Shown here piece by piece: positions 16,846 to 24,564 of a stretch of 64,000 nt of DNA. This stretch comes from Prosthecodimorpha staleyi (GTDB lineage Bacteria; Pseudomonadota; Alphaproteobacteria; Rhizobiales; Ancalomicrobiaceae), in NCBI RefSeq assembly GCF_018729455.1, contig NZ_JAHHZF010000006.1, positions 1 to 64,000 on the forward strand, given 5' to 3'. The notes beneath the pieces are model-generated. The model ran no database searches. It saw only the letters and a program-made list of their open reading frames with translations, and had not been told where the DNA came from. The translations under genes were made by a program, and so were the position numbers. Every line of letters starts with the position of its first letter. Position 1 is the stretch's first letter.

Positions 16846-16898
16846 CGGACGGAACCCTCGGCGGTCGGGAGGCGGATCGGACGAGCGGGCATCCGGGG

Positions 16899-18137
16899 TC
16901 AGGCCCGGAGGCTCGGCGCGACTTCGGCCATCAGGTTGGCGGTGGCCATGTTGGCGGCGACGCGGTCGTTGTGGATCATGATCGGCGCGGAGAGCACGTC
17001 GCGCAGATGGCGCGAGACGCTGAACTCGCCGTCGTTGCGATAGCCCGACAGGCCGTTGGCCCGGAGCGAAGCCATCACGGTCTCGACAGCCAGATCCGAG
17101 ACATCGACCTTCAGGCCCGCGATGGCCGACTGGAACTCGAGCGAGCCGAGCGCGCGCTCGTCCTCGTAGATGCCGGCATAGCGATCGGCATTGGCGGCGA
17201 GCAGCGCCCGCGCCCGGGCGAGCGAGGCCCTGGCGAGGCCGAAATGGCGGGCGCCGGGCGGCATCTGCCCGCCATTGCTGCGCGCGACCTTGCGCAGGAA
17301 CTTCTGCGTCCGCTCCACCGCCGCGGCGGCGACGCCGGTCCAGGCGGAGCCCCAGGTCAGATGCGCGAAGGGCACCATGGTCTGGGTATGGACCCGGTCG
17401 TAGGGCTCGGCGACGATCTGCTCGGCGGAGCCGGATGCCTCCAGCTTGAAGCCGATGCTGCGCGTGCCGCGCATACCCATCACGTCCCAGCCCTGGGTCG
17501 GGGTGAGCGCATAGTCCTCCTTGGCGATCACGACCAGCACCTGGTCGGAGCCGGCCGCATCGGCCGCGCGGCGTGCGGTGGTGACGATACCGTCGCATTC
17601 CGCGCCGTAGGAGATGACCGAGGCGTCACGCACGAGGTGGAAGCGGCCGTCGGCAACCTCGGCCGGCGCGGCGCTGGAGCGGACATTGCCGCCATTGTTG
17701 CCCTCGGTGGTCGAGGAGCCCATCAGCATCTGGTCGCGGGCGATGCGACGCATCATGCCTTCCATCCAGGCATGGCCGCGGCCATGGCGCACGATGCAGG
17801 CGACCTTGACATGGTGCATGGCGACGATCATCGCCGTGGACGAACAGGCGCGGCCGAGCGTGTAGCACATCTCCATCACGTCATGGATGGACGCGCCCTC
17901 GCCGCCGAGTTCGCGCGGCACCAGGACGCCGAGCAGTCGCTGTTCGCGCGCGGCCGCCATGGCGGCCGCCGGATAGCTCGCCTCGCGATCCACCGCATCG
18001 GCATGCGCCGCGGCGATCGCCGCCACCTCGGCGGTCCGTCGCACCAGGTCAGCCTTCGCATCGGCGAAGCCGGCTGCGGCCGGGCCGACCGGCATGTGAC
18101 TGCGGGTTTCCGCCTCGCGGACATTGATGATCGTCAT
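16899..18137 (-). CDS. Acyl-CoA dehydrogenase-fold flavoprotein, probably acting on carrier-bound substrate
   Basis: A 412-residue acyl-CoA dehydrogenase-superfamily protein. It has an N-terminal helical domain with GVLVPRELGGEGASI, a middle beta domain with MGSSTTEGNNGGN in the flavin loop, and a C-terminal four-helix domain ending RDVLSAPIMIHNDR. Neither usual catalytic Glu position seems occupied: the late site reads APIMIHND and helix G lacks an ER pair. That suggests monooxygenase or other flavin chemistry. GGAGG about 10 bases before the ATG at 18137 sets the start. Its place between the aminoacyl-carrier ligase and the divergent carrier gene suggests that it oxidises the aminoacyl-S-carrier, as PltE-type enzymes do with prolyl-carrier; this is inference. 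Confidence 0.85.
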   Translation of the reverse strand: MTIINVREAETRSHMPVGPAAAGFADAKADLVRRTAEVAAIAAAHADAVDREASYPAAAMAAAREQRLLGVLVPRELGGEGASIHDVMEMCYTLGRACSSTAMIVAMHHVKVACIVRHGRGHAWMEGMMRRIARDQMLMGSSTTEGNNGGNVRSSAAPAEVADGRFHLVRDASVISYGAECDGIVTTARRAADAAGSDQVLVVIAKEDYALTPTQGWDVMGMRGTRSIGFKLEASGSAEQIVAEPYDRVHTQTMVPFAHLTWGSAWTGVAAAAVERTQKFLRKVARSNGGQMPPGARHFGLARASLARARALLAANADRYAGIYEDERALGSLEFQSAIAGLKVDVSDLAVETVMASLRANGLSGYRNDGEFSVSRHLRDVLSAPIMIHNDRVAANMATANLMAEVAPSLRA

Positions 18138-18464
18138 ATTCTCGCTCCTCCCGGTCGTTCGGAGGATCGACCGGTTCACGTTCCCACTTCGCTTTTGACG
18201 CGCAGGCACTGTCGACCAAAGGCATTTCCAAAATCTGATGAAATGCTCGAATGCCGATATCACGATTTGCCTTGGTTAACGGTCCTATTCTGTAAAAATC
18301 GTGAGGATTTGGTAAGTCGTTAAGATTAATTTCTAGAAACGTCCGGAATTTCCTGCGCAGGCAACAGCTTTGAAACCCGGGAGACGTCAACTGAGGCTAT
18401 CTTAAAGGCTCAGGATCAGTCCCGGCGCGCCGCGGCGGCCGGCCGGGCTGCGCAGGAGGCATGA
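18138..18464. promoter_or_regulatory. AT-rich divergent promoter region of the aminoacyl-carrier locus
   Basis: A 327-base gap between the flavoprotein (-) and the carrier protein (+), clearly richer in A and T than the flanking genes. It holds a 9-bp inverted repeat, TCACGATTT (18260-18268) with AAATCGTGA (18296-18304), and a direct AGGCT repeat near 18392-18410. The inverted repeat is a candidate operator. No open frame here looks real. Confidence 0.5.
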
Positions 18465-18752
18465 ATGCCGCAGTTTTCGAGAGAGCAGATCCGCGACGAG
18501 GTGACGGCGCTGGTCGGGTCCATCCTGACCGCCTCCGGCCGCAATCCGGCGATCGATCCGGATGTCGCGCTGGTCGATGCCGGCCTGGCATCGGTCGACA
18601 TGGTCAATCTGATGCTCGGCGTCGAGGCGAGCTTCGACCTGATGATCCCGCGCGAGGATCTGACGCCGGAGAATTTCCGCTCGGTCGCCAGCGTCGAGGC
18701 CATGGTGGCCCGCCTCATCGGCCTGGACCGGCCGCTGTCCAAGGTCGCCTGA
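18465..18752 (+). CDS. Stand-alone carrier protein, partner of the amino acid ligase
   Basis: A 95-residue acidic four-helix carrier. The motif DAGLASVDM puts the phosphopantetheinylated Ser at residue 43, followed by MLGVEASFDLMIPRED. CAGGAGG at 18453-18459 lies 5 bases before this ATG; an overlapping ATG at 18461 in another frame is too close to the ribosome site. Being divergent from the aminoacyl ligase and flavoprotein, it is the natural acceptor of the activated amino acid. It is a different protein from the ACP at 10646 and has its own terminator, so it is probably transcribed alone. Confidence 0.9.
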   Translation: MPQFSREQIRDEVTALVGSILTASGRNPAIDPDVALVDAGLASVDMVNLMLGVEASFDLMIPREDLTPENFRSVASVEAMVARLIGLDRPLSKVA

Positions 18753-18804
18753 CCCCCGGCGGCCCGACCTGCAGTCGCCTGGGCTGCAAGTCCCCGACAT
18801 GAAA

Positions 18805-18838
18805 GAAGCCGCCGCGGAGACCCCTCCCGGCGGCTTTC
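18805..18838 (+). terminator. Terminator after the carrier protein gene
   Basis: AGCCGCCG (18807-18814) pairs with CGGCGGCT (18828-18835) around a 13-base loop, followed by TTTC. It ends about 50 bases after the carrier protein stop and before the convergent flippase gene. Confidence 0.65.
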
Positions 18839-18897
18839 GTGTGTGCCGTGTTGCATCGAGCGGATCCGCCAGCGACGGCCTGACGCCGCCGCCCGCT

Positions 18898-20244
18898 TCA
18901 CTCCGCCGGCGCCTCGCGCACCGCCCCGCACACTGGGGCGACGGCTGCCCTCGGCCGGTTCAGGAACAGAGCGACCACGTCCGTGCGCATCTCGCCGAGG
19001 CGGCGGACCGCGACGGCGGTGGCGACGATCCAGCCGGTATAGCTGATCACCACCGCCCAGGCGGCGCCCGCCGGACCGAAGCGCGGCCCGAGCACCCAAT
19101 TGGCGGCGAAGAGCGCCACCAGGGCGCCGGTGCACAGCGCGGCGTTGAGGCGCTGGGCGCCGGTCAGGGTCAGGAGATGCGCGCTCGGTCCGGCCATGGC
19201 GCGGACGACCTGCGTCGCCACCATGATGACCAGCACGTCGCGCGCCGTACCGAACTCGGCCCCGAACAGACCGAGGACCTGCCGGCCCAACACGAAGCAG
19301 CCGAGCACCGCTGCACTGGTGAAGGCGAGCGGCAACAGGATGGAGCGTCGGGCGGCGCGGCGCATGCCGGCCTGATCGCCCTTGCCGCGCGCATCGGCCA
19401 GATCGGGAATCGCGATCTGCTGGGCGATCTGCACGAAATAGCCGACCAGCAGCGAGAGTTTGAGGCAGACGCCGAAGACGGCGATGTCGGATTGGCTGAG
19501 GAACGGCGTCGCGAACAGGATCGCCACATCCGCGAAGGTGTTGGTGTAGAGCGACAGCAGCACCAGCGGCAGCGCCTCGCGCCGCCAGCGCTGACCGAGC
19601 CGCCGTTCTTCCGGGCGCGGCATCTCGATGGCCGGCAGATGCGGCTGCAGCGCCCGGAAGACGACCAGGGCGGTAACCGTGACCAGCGTCGAGAAGAGGA
19701 TCATCACCTCGCCGCCGGTCGGCCGGCGCACGAACGCCTCCAGGGCGACGATCAGCCCCAGAAAGATGATCGGACGGACCAGGCCATCGGGGACGTAACA
19801 CCAGCCGAAGAAGCGCATCGCCCCGGCCAGGTTGGTGTTCAGCACCAGCGAGGCGGCCGGAACGATGGTCGCGCCGGCGACCGCATAGACGACGCGGGTG
19901 GTCGGGTCGAGATCGGGCACCAGCAGGCAGGCGAGCACGACCAGGAACGCGGCGGCGACCGAGCAGGCCAGCCCGTCGAACATGGCGCGCGACACGAAGG
20001 CCTTGAACAGTCGCGCCTTCGAGGCGTCGCGGTAGCGCGCGGAGAAGCGGTAGGCGATCTGCGAATAGCCGATCGACGTGACGAAACCGGCGACGGTCGC
20101 CAGCGAGGTCGCCGAATAGAAGATGCCCAGATCATGGCTGCCGAGGGTCTTCGCCAGCATGATCTGGGTGAGGAAACCCACGCCGGCGCCGGAAATGCGC
20201 ATGGCGAACAAGCCGGCCGAGCCCGTGAGGAGGGATTTGATCAA
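18898..20244 (-). CDS. Polysaccharide/lipid-linked flippase (MATE/Wzx-like)
   Basis: A 448-residue integral membrane protein with about 12 hydrophobic segments. It begins MIKSLLTGSAGLFAMRISGAG, the usual opening of Wzx/RfbX-type flippases, and continues through repeated Leu/Val/Ala-rich helices with short charged loops. The family moves lipid-linked glycans or peptidoglycan precursors across the inner membrane. No glycosyltransferase gene is in the window, which makes a classical polysaccharide operon unlikely. It converges on the carrier protein gene and is divergent from the cupin across an AT-rich 199-base gap. Confidence 0.85.
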   Translation of the reverse strand: MIKSLLTGSAGLFAMRISGAGVGFLTQIMLAKTLGSHDLGIFYSATSLATVAGFVTSIGYSQIAYRFSARYRDASKARLFKAFVSRAMFDGLACSVAAAFLVVLACLLVPDLDPTTRVVYAVAGATIVPAASLVLNTNLAGAMRFFGWCYVPDGLVRPIIFLGLIVALEAFVRRPTGGEVMILFSTLVTVTALVVFRALQPHLPAIEMPRPEERRLGQRWRREALPLVLLSLYTNTFADVAILFATPFLSQSDIAVFGVCLKLSLLVGYFVQIAQQIAIPDLADARGKGDQAGMRRAARRSILLPLAFTSAAVLGCFVLGRQVLGLFGAEFGTARDVLVIMVATQVVRAMAGPSAHLLTLTGAQRLNAALCTGALVALFAANWVLGPRFGPAGAAWAVVISYTGWIVATAVAVRRLGEMRTDVVALFLNRPRAAVAPVCGAVREAPAE

Positions 20245-20443
20245 GGAGGCACCCAGGGAGTAGACGTTCAGGCCAACTTAGCGGCCGCGCATTAAGATTT
20301 CAGCCCAGGCGGCGGGACCATTACACTTGGACAAGATACAGAACTAAGAATTAACCTTTACGCCACGATCAGCATTCCCGCTCATTCGGCCTTAAGGCGC
20401 AGGCGCGCAGACCTTGTCCGTTCAGCCTTCTGAGGACATCGCG

Positions 20444-20896
20444 ATGAGCAACCCGTTGATTGTCGTTTCCCGAACCGACGGACCGCTGCGGCCCTCTCCG
20501 ATCGAGCCGTCCTGGATCCATGAAGGCAATCCGGTCGCCTCGAACGCCATCCTGTCGACCAGTGCCGACGGCACCGCCTCGACGATCGTGTGGGAATGCA
20601 CCGAGGGCAAGTTCGAGTGGCACTACGATGTCGACGAGACCATCCATTTCCTGGAGGGCTCGGTGGTCATCGAGGCCGACGGCATGGCGCCGCAGCGGCT
20701 CGGCGCCGGCGACGTGATCTTCTTCAAGCGCGGCGCTGTCGCCCGCTGGCATGTCGAGAAGAAGGTGCGCAAGCTCGCCTTCTTCCGCCGGACCGTCCCG
20801 GGCTTCGTCGGCTTCGCGATCAAGGTGGCCGGCAAGCTGCGCCGCATGATCGGCGGCGCCGGGACCCCGAGCGGTTCCCTGCAGGAAGCCCGCTGA
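20444..20896 (+). CDS. Cupin-domain protein
   Basis: A 150-residue single-domain cupin of the DUF861-like kind. The metal-binding motif 1 region is EWHYDVDETIHFLEGSV and motif 2 is GAGDVIFFKRGAVARWHV. A basic C-terminal tail of about 30 residues follows (KVAGKLRRMIGG), longer than in minimal cupins. GAGGA at 20432-20436 lies 7 bases before the ATG at 20444. It has no signal peptide. It may be a small metalloenzyme or a sensor; the substrate is unknown. A strong terminator follows, so it is a single-gene transcript divergent from the flippase. Confidence 0.82.
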   Translation: MSNPLIVVSRTDGPLRPSPIEPSWIHEGNPVASNAILSTSADGTASTIVWECTEGKFEWHYDVDETIHFLEGSVVIEADGMAPQRLGAGDVIFFKRGAVARWHVEKKVRKLAFFRRTVPGFVGFAIKVAGKLRRMIGGAGTPSGSLQEAR

Positions 20897-20936
20897 CGAC
20901 CCGTCCGCCGGCCGGGCGAACGATCGATCGATAGGA

Positions 20937-20974
20937 CGGCCGGATGGGTCTCCCCATCCGGCCGCTCTGCTTTT
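20937..20974 (+). terminator. Strong Rho-independent terminator after the cupin gene
   Basis: CGGCCGGATGGG (20937-20948) pairs perfectly with CCCATCCGGCCG (20953-20964) around a TCTC loop, and TTTT follows at 20971. Confidence 0.85.
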
Positions 20975-21051
20975 GGGTTGCCGCGCGGCTGCGGGCGAGG
21001 GTTCAGGGCGCGGCCGACGCCCGGGAGCGGCGCAACCCGCCGGCAGTCCGC

Positions 21052-21081
21052 CGGCCGCCGGACGAGAGGGTCCGGCTGCCG
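21052..21081 (-). terminator. Hairpin after the DUF1501 gene
   Basis: On the minus strand the 12-base arms 21081-21070 and 21063-21052 pair at 11 of 12 positions, starting 13 bases after the DUF1501 stop. There is no T-run, so terminator function is inferred. Confidence 0.45.
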
Positions 21082-21093
21082 GTTCGCTCCCCC

Positions 21094-22545
21094 TCAGGCC
21101 TCGGGGAATGCCTGGCGATACTTGGCGATACCGCCGAGGTTGCGGCGGCCCGCGGCGGATTTGGCGTCGACCGGCCGGGTCGGCGCCGACCAGCCCGCCT
21201 GCATCTTGCCACGCAGGGCCTTGGTCTTCGCCGTCGCGGTCACCAGGGAGCTCTTGGCGATCTGGTCGGCGGAGACCGGCGAGCGGATCAGGTTCTGCAG
21301 CACCGGCACCGAGGCGCTCGACGGGAAGATGGTTTCGTCGAGAAGGGTCTTCGGCACACCGAGATGGTCCTGCAACACGCCCTTGAAGATCGAGCGCAGG
21401 TCGGTGGTCGGGTTGAGGTCGCTCTGCTCGTAGAGATTCTGCGGCGCGAGGCCGGGCCAGTCGGTGAAGACATTGCCGCCGTTGACCGCGCCGCCGGCGA
21501 GCAGCGCGACGGTGCCGACGCCGTGATCGGTGCCGAGATTGCCGTTGACGGCGGCGGTGCGGCCGAATTCGGTCACACAGACGACGACCGTCTGCGCCCA
21601 GGCCTCGGCCATCTCGGTGCGGTAGTCGGCAATGCCGCCGTCGAGTTCGGCGAGCCGGGTCGCGAGCTGCCCGGTCGCGCCGCCCTGGTCGACATGGGTG
21701 TCGAAGCCCTCGACCGAGAGGACCGCGATGCGCGGCCCGGTATCGACCCGCATCATCCGCGCCGCGCCCCGAAAGGCCTTGCGCAACTGGCTGATATCCT
21801 CGCTGCCGCCATTGGGATCGACCGCCTCGGCGAGCGCGTCGGCGGTCAGACCGCGGCGCAGATAACCGGCCATGCCCGGATCGACCGCATCGTAGACCCC
21901 GAGCAGGTTGTTGGTCGTGATCTGGTTGACATGCGAGAACCAGGTCGGCGACCAGCCGAGCACCGGGGCCGGCCCGCGCAGCACCACGGGGGCCTCGCCG
22001 ACCTGCACCGCGCCGCCGACGCGGATCGGGTCGCCGCTCGGCAGCGCGGTCAAGAGCCGGTTCAACCAGCCGGTGGCGTTGGTGGTGTTGCCGTCGGCCG
22101 GCAGGCCGGTCTCCAGATTGTCCTGCGCATCGAAATGCGACCGGTTGCGCTTCGGCGTGCAGGTGGCATGGACCACGGCGGCCTGGCCGGCGCCGTAGAG
22201 GCTGCCGAGCGCGGTCAGCGAGGGATGCATGCCGAAGAACGAGTTGAGCTGGATGGTGCTCGCTGCCGGCATGGCGATGCCGCCGCGCAGGCCGGCGTAG
22301 TTCGGATCGCCGAACGGCACCACGGTGTTGAGCCCGTCCATGCCGCCGCGGATGATGACCAGCAGCAGCCGCGGATCGGTCGACGATCCGGCGACCGCGA
22401 ATTTCGGCGCGAAGGCCCAGGCGAAGAAGCCCGCCGAGACGCCGAGCATGTGGCGCCGGTTCATCAGGATGCGGGATTCCGTGCAGCCCTCGGCGGCGGC
22501 CCGAAGAATGCGCGGATCGACGGCGGGGAAATGATCATCCGACAT
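21094..22545 (-). CDS. DUF1501 protein with twin-arginine signal
   Basis: A 483-residue DUF1501-family protein, related in fold to sulfatase/alkaline phosphatase-like proteins but of unknown activity. About 28 residues in, NRRHMLGVSAGFFAWAF forms a twin-arginine motif and hydrophobic stretch, so it is probably exported folded by Tat. Family marks are LLVIIRGGMDGLN, HFDAQDNLETG, and EFGRTAAVNGNLGTDHG near the C-terminal half. It begins 3 bases after the DUF1800 stop, the common paired arrangement of these two families. The pair lies next to the flippase/cupin region but on its own transcript. Confidence 0.9.
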   Translation of the reverse strand: MSDDHFPAVDPRILRAAAEGCTESRILMNRRHMLGVSAGFFAWAFAPKFAVAGSSTDPRLLLVIIRGGMDGLNTVVPFGDPNYAGLRGGIAMPAASTIQLNSFFGMHPSLTALGSLYGAGQAAVVHATCTPKRNRSHFDAQDNLETGLPADGNTTNATGWLNRLLTALPSGDPIRVGGAVQVGEAPVVLRGPAPVLGWSPTWFSHVNQITTNNLLGVYDAVDPGMAGYLRRGLTADALAEAVDPNGGSEDISQLRKAFRGAARMMRVDTGPRIAVLSVEGFDTHVDQGGATGQLATRLAELDGGIADYRTEMAEAWAQTVVVCVTEFGRTAAVNGNLGTDHGVGTVALLAGGAVNGGNVFTDWPGLAPQNLYEQSDLNPTTDLRSIFKGVLQDHLGVPKTLLDETIFPSSASVPVLQNLIRSPVSADQIAKSSLVTATAKTKALRGKMQAGWSAPTRPVDAKSAAGRRNLGGIAKYRQAFPEA

Positions 22546-22548
22546 GGG

Positions 22549-23898
22549 TCACCTGCGCTGGAATTCGGGGAGCATGAGAAGGCTGGTCAGGCCGTTGCGC
22601 TTGTCGGTCGTCTGGGCGAGCAGCGCCTTCGACTGGGCCGACAGGGCGACATCGAACAGTTGCGCGCCGAGCGTCGCCGGCACCGGGGCCGTCTTCCACC
22701 AGAACACGTCGTAGAAGAGCTGCGCCGTATCGAGTCTTATGGTCATGGCGTCCGGGTTCAGCCACCAGGCCGTCTCGTCCGGATAGCCGTCCGGCGTCTG
22801 GCGCTCGAAGGGCATGTGGTTCAGCGCGCGCAGCGGCTCGCTCACCGCCCATTCGCGGTCACCCCAGGTGGTCACCTTCGAGGCGCGGAACTGGGCGACG
22901 GCAAGCTCGTAGGGCGTGCGGATCTTGGTCGGCGTGCCGGTCAGGGCGGCCGGCAGCTTGATCAGGGCGAGCGCGGTCGATTTCAGATTGCCGCCGGAAT
23001 TCAGGAAGGCGGTCTTGACCGGGTTGACCATCTCGGGCGTCGGGCTGTCCGAGATGAAGTGCAGCACCAGCTTGTAGGCGATGTGCTCGGCGGTCTTCGG
23101 ATGGATCGCCAGATCGCGCAGCACGGTCAGGCCCTGGTTGATGCCGGACTGGGTGTAGCTCTTGCCGAGAACCGTGATCGCGCCCGGCTCGTGCCAATCG
23201 GGGCGGAAGATGAACTGGCCGCGGTTCTGCTGGTTGCCGCCGTTCCATTTGTTGTCGGCTTCCCAGCCGCGCACATAGGACCATCCGGTGATGATCTTGG
23301 CGAGATTGGTCACGTCGAGCTCGGTATAGCCGGCGCCGACGCCGAGCGTGTGCAGTTCCAGGATCTCGCGGGCGAGATTCTCGTTGTAGCCCATGCCCCA
23401 GGACAGGCCGATCGGCGAGTTCGGCCCCATCGAATTCTCGTTGTCCAGGAAGGCGATCATGGCCGGATGGCGCATGGTACCGATCAGCATGTCCGAGAAC
23501 TTGCCGAGCACGTTCTTGCGCACGACGTCCCGCTCCCACTGCCCGATCGTCCCCAACACCGTGTTGGACTTCCAGGCCGACATGGAGAAGTGGTTCGACC
23601 AGAACAGGACGAGCCGTTCCAGGAAGCCGACTTCCGGCTCGAGCTGTTTGGAGAAGCGGGCCTGGCACTCCTTCTGGAAATACGCATAGGCCTCTTCGAA
23701 CGAGTTCTGCCCGGCCACGGCCGCCTGGGCATAGGTCGGCAGGCCCGAGGTCGAGATTGCGGCACTGCCGTTGAGATCGTTCTGGAGCGCCTTGAGCGGG
23801 TCCTTGCCGATCCGGCCGATTCCCCCCGGCTTCGGTCCGAGACCGAAGCGCTGCATCGCGAGTAGAGCCTTGGCGGCGGCTGCGGCCGTGAGTGCCAT
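22549..23898 (-). CDS. DUF1800 protein
   Basis: A 449-residue DUF1800-family protein. Recognisable stretches are RFGLGPKPG near the N-terminus, LVLFWSNHFSMSA, NENLAREILELHTLGV and KAAFLNSGGN-like segments with LPAALTGTPTKIRTPYEL. The family is always near DUF1501 and has no settled function. An Ala-rich start (MALTAAAAAKALLAMQ) shows no clear signal sequence, so it may be carried out with its Tat-exported partner or stay in the cell. GGGGGGAA about 8 bases before the ATG at 23898 supports the start. Confidence 0.9.
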   Translation of the reverse strand: MALTAAAAAKALLAMQRFGLGPKPGGIGRIGKDPLKALQNDLNGSAAISTSGLPTYAQAAVAGQNSFEEAYAYFQKECQARFSKQLEPEVGFLERLVLFWSNHFSMSAWKSNTVLGTIGQWERDVVRKNVLGKFSDMLIGTMRHPAMIAFLDNENSMGPNSPIGLSWGMGYNENLAREILELHTLGVGAGYTELDVTNLAKIITGWSYVRGWEADNKWNGGNQQNRGQFIFRPDWHEPGAITVLGKSYTQSGINQGLTVLRDLAIHPKTAEHIAYKLVLHFISDSPTPEMVNPVKTAFLNSGGNLKSTALALIKLPAALTGTPTKIRTPYELAVAQFRASKVTTWGDREWAVSEPLRALNHMPFERQTPDGYPDETAWWLNPDAMTIRLDTAQLFYDVFWWKTAPVPATLGAQLFDVALSAQSKALLAQTTDKRNGLTSLLMLPEFQRR

Positions 23899-24144
23899 GG
23901 GATGATTCCCCCCCTGACCATGGAGCCATCATTCCCGCAGCGTCACCTTAACCAAACGTAAATTGGAAACATTTGGAGACGGCCGGTGCCGGAATCCGTT
24001 AACGAATGGCGCCGACCTTGGCTCGCATTTTGCGCAAGATCCGATGACACCGGGCGGCGCCCCGCCGGCCGGGTCCGGACTTCTTCAGGCTTTCGGGGCC
24101 GCGCGGGGCGACCTATGGTCGGCGCGATCGAGAGAGGACCTGCC

Positions 24145-24564
24145 ATGGACAAGGGACCCGCCACCGGGGCGGACAGCGAGGCGGACCGCACCACGCCCTA
24201 TGCGCGGATCGGCGGCGCGGCCGGCGTCGCGGCCTTCGTCGAGCGCTTCTACGGCCTGATGGACACCCTGCCGGAGGCCGCCGCCTGCCGCGCGATCCAT
24301 CCGCCGAGCCTCGCCGGCAGCGCCGAAAAGCTGACCTGGTATCTGACCGGCTGGCTCGGCGGCCCGCCGCTGTTCGTCGAACGGCGCGGCGCGCCGATGC
24401 TGCGCCGCCGGCATTTCGTCGCCGCGATCGGTGCGGAGGAGCGCGACGGCTGGCTCCTCTGCTTCCATCGCGCCTGGGCCGAGACGGTCGCCGATCCGGA
24501 GCTGACCGCGCTGATCGTGCCGCAGGTGGAAAGCCTCGCCCATCACATGGTCAACCGCGAATAG
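24145..24564 (+). CDS. Group II truncated haemoglobin
   Basis: A 139-residue 2-on-2 globin. Marks of group II are the B-helix RFYGLMD with Tyr36 at B10, the WYLTGWLGGPPLF segment, proximal His90 in MLRRRH, and EERDGWLLC with Trp103 at G8. Such proteins bind oxygen or nitric oxide and are often linked to nitrosative stress. AGAGGA ends 6 bases before the ATG at 24145; longer frames upstream lack a ribosome site. Its 3' end overlaps the convergent LysR gene by 14 bases. Confidence 0.9.
   Translation: MDKGPATGADSEADRTTPYARIGGAAGVAAFVERFYGLMDTLPEAAACRAIHPPSLAGSAEKLTWYLTGWLGGPPLFVERRGAPMLRRRHFVAAIGAEERDGWLLCFHRAWAETVADPELTALIVPQVESLAHHMVNRE

Noticed and set aside
20944-23865. A 973-codon open frame on the plus strand
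   Set aside because: Fully antisense to the DUF1501 and DUF1800 genes, which have clear family motifs and ribosome sites. The shadow is low-complexity Arg/Gly/Ala.
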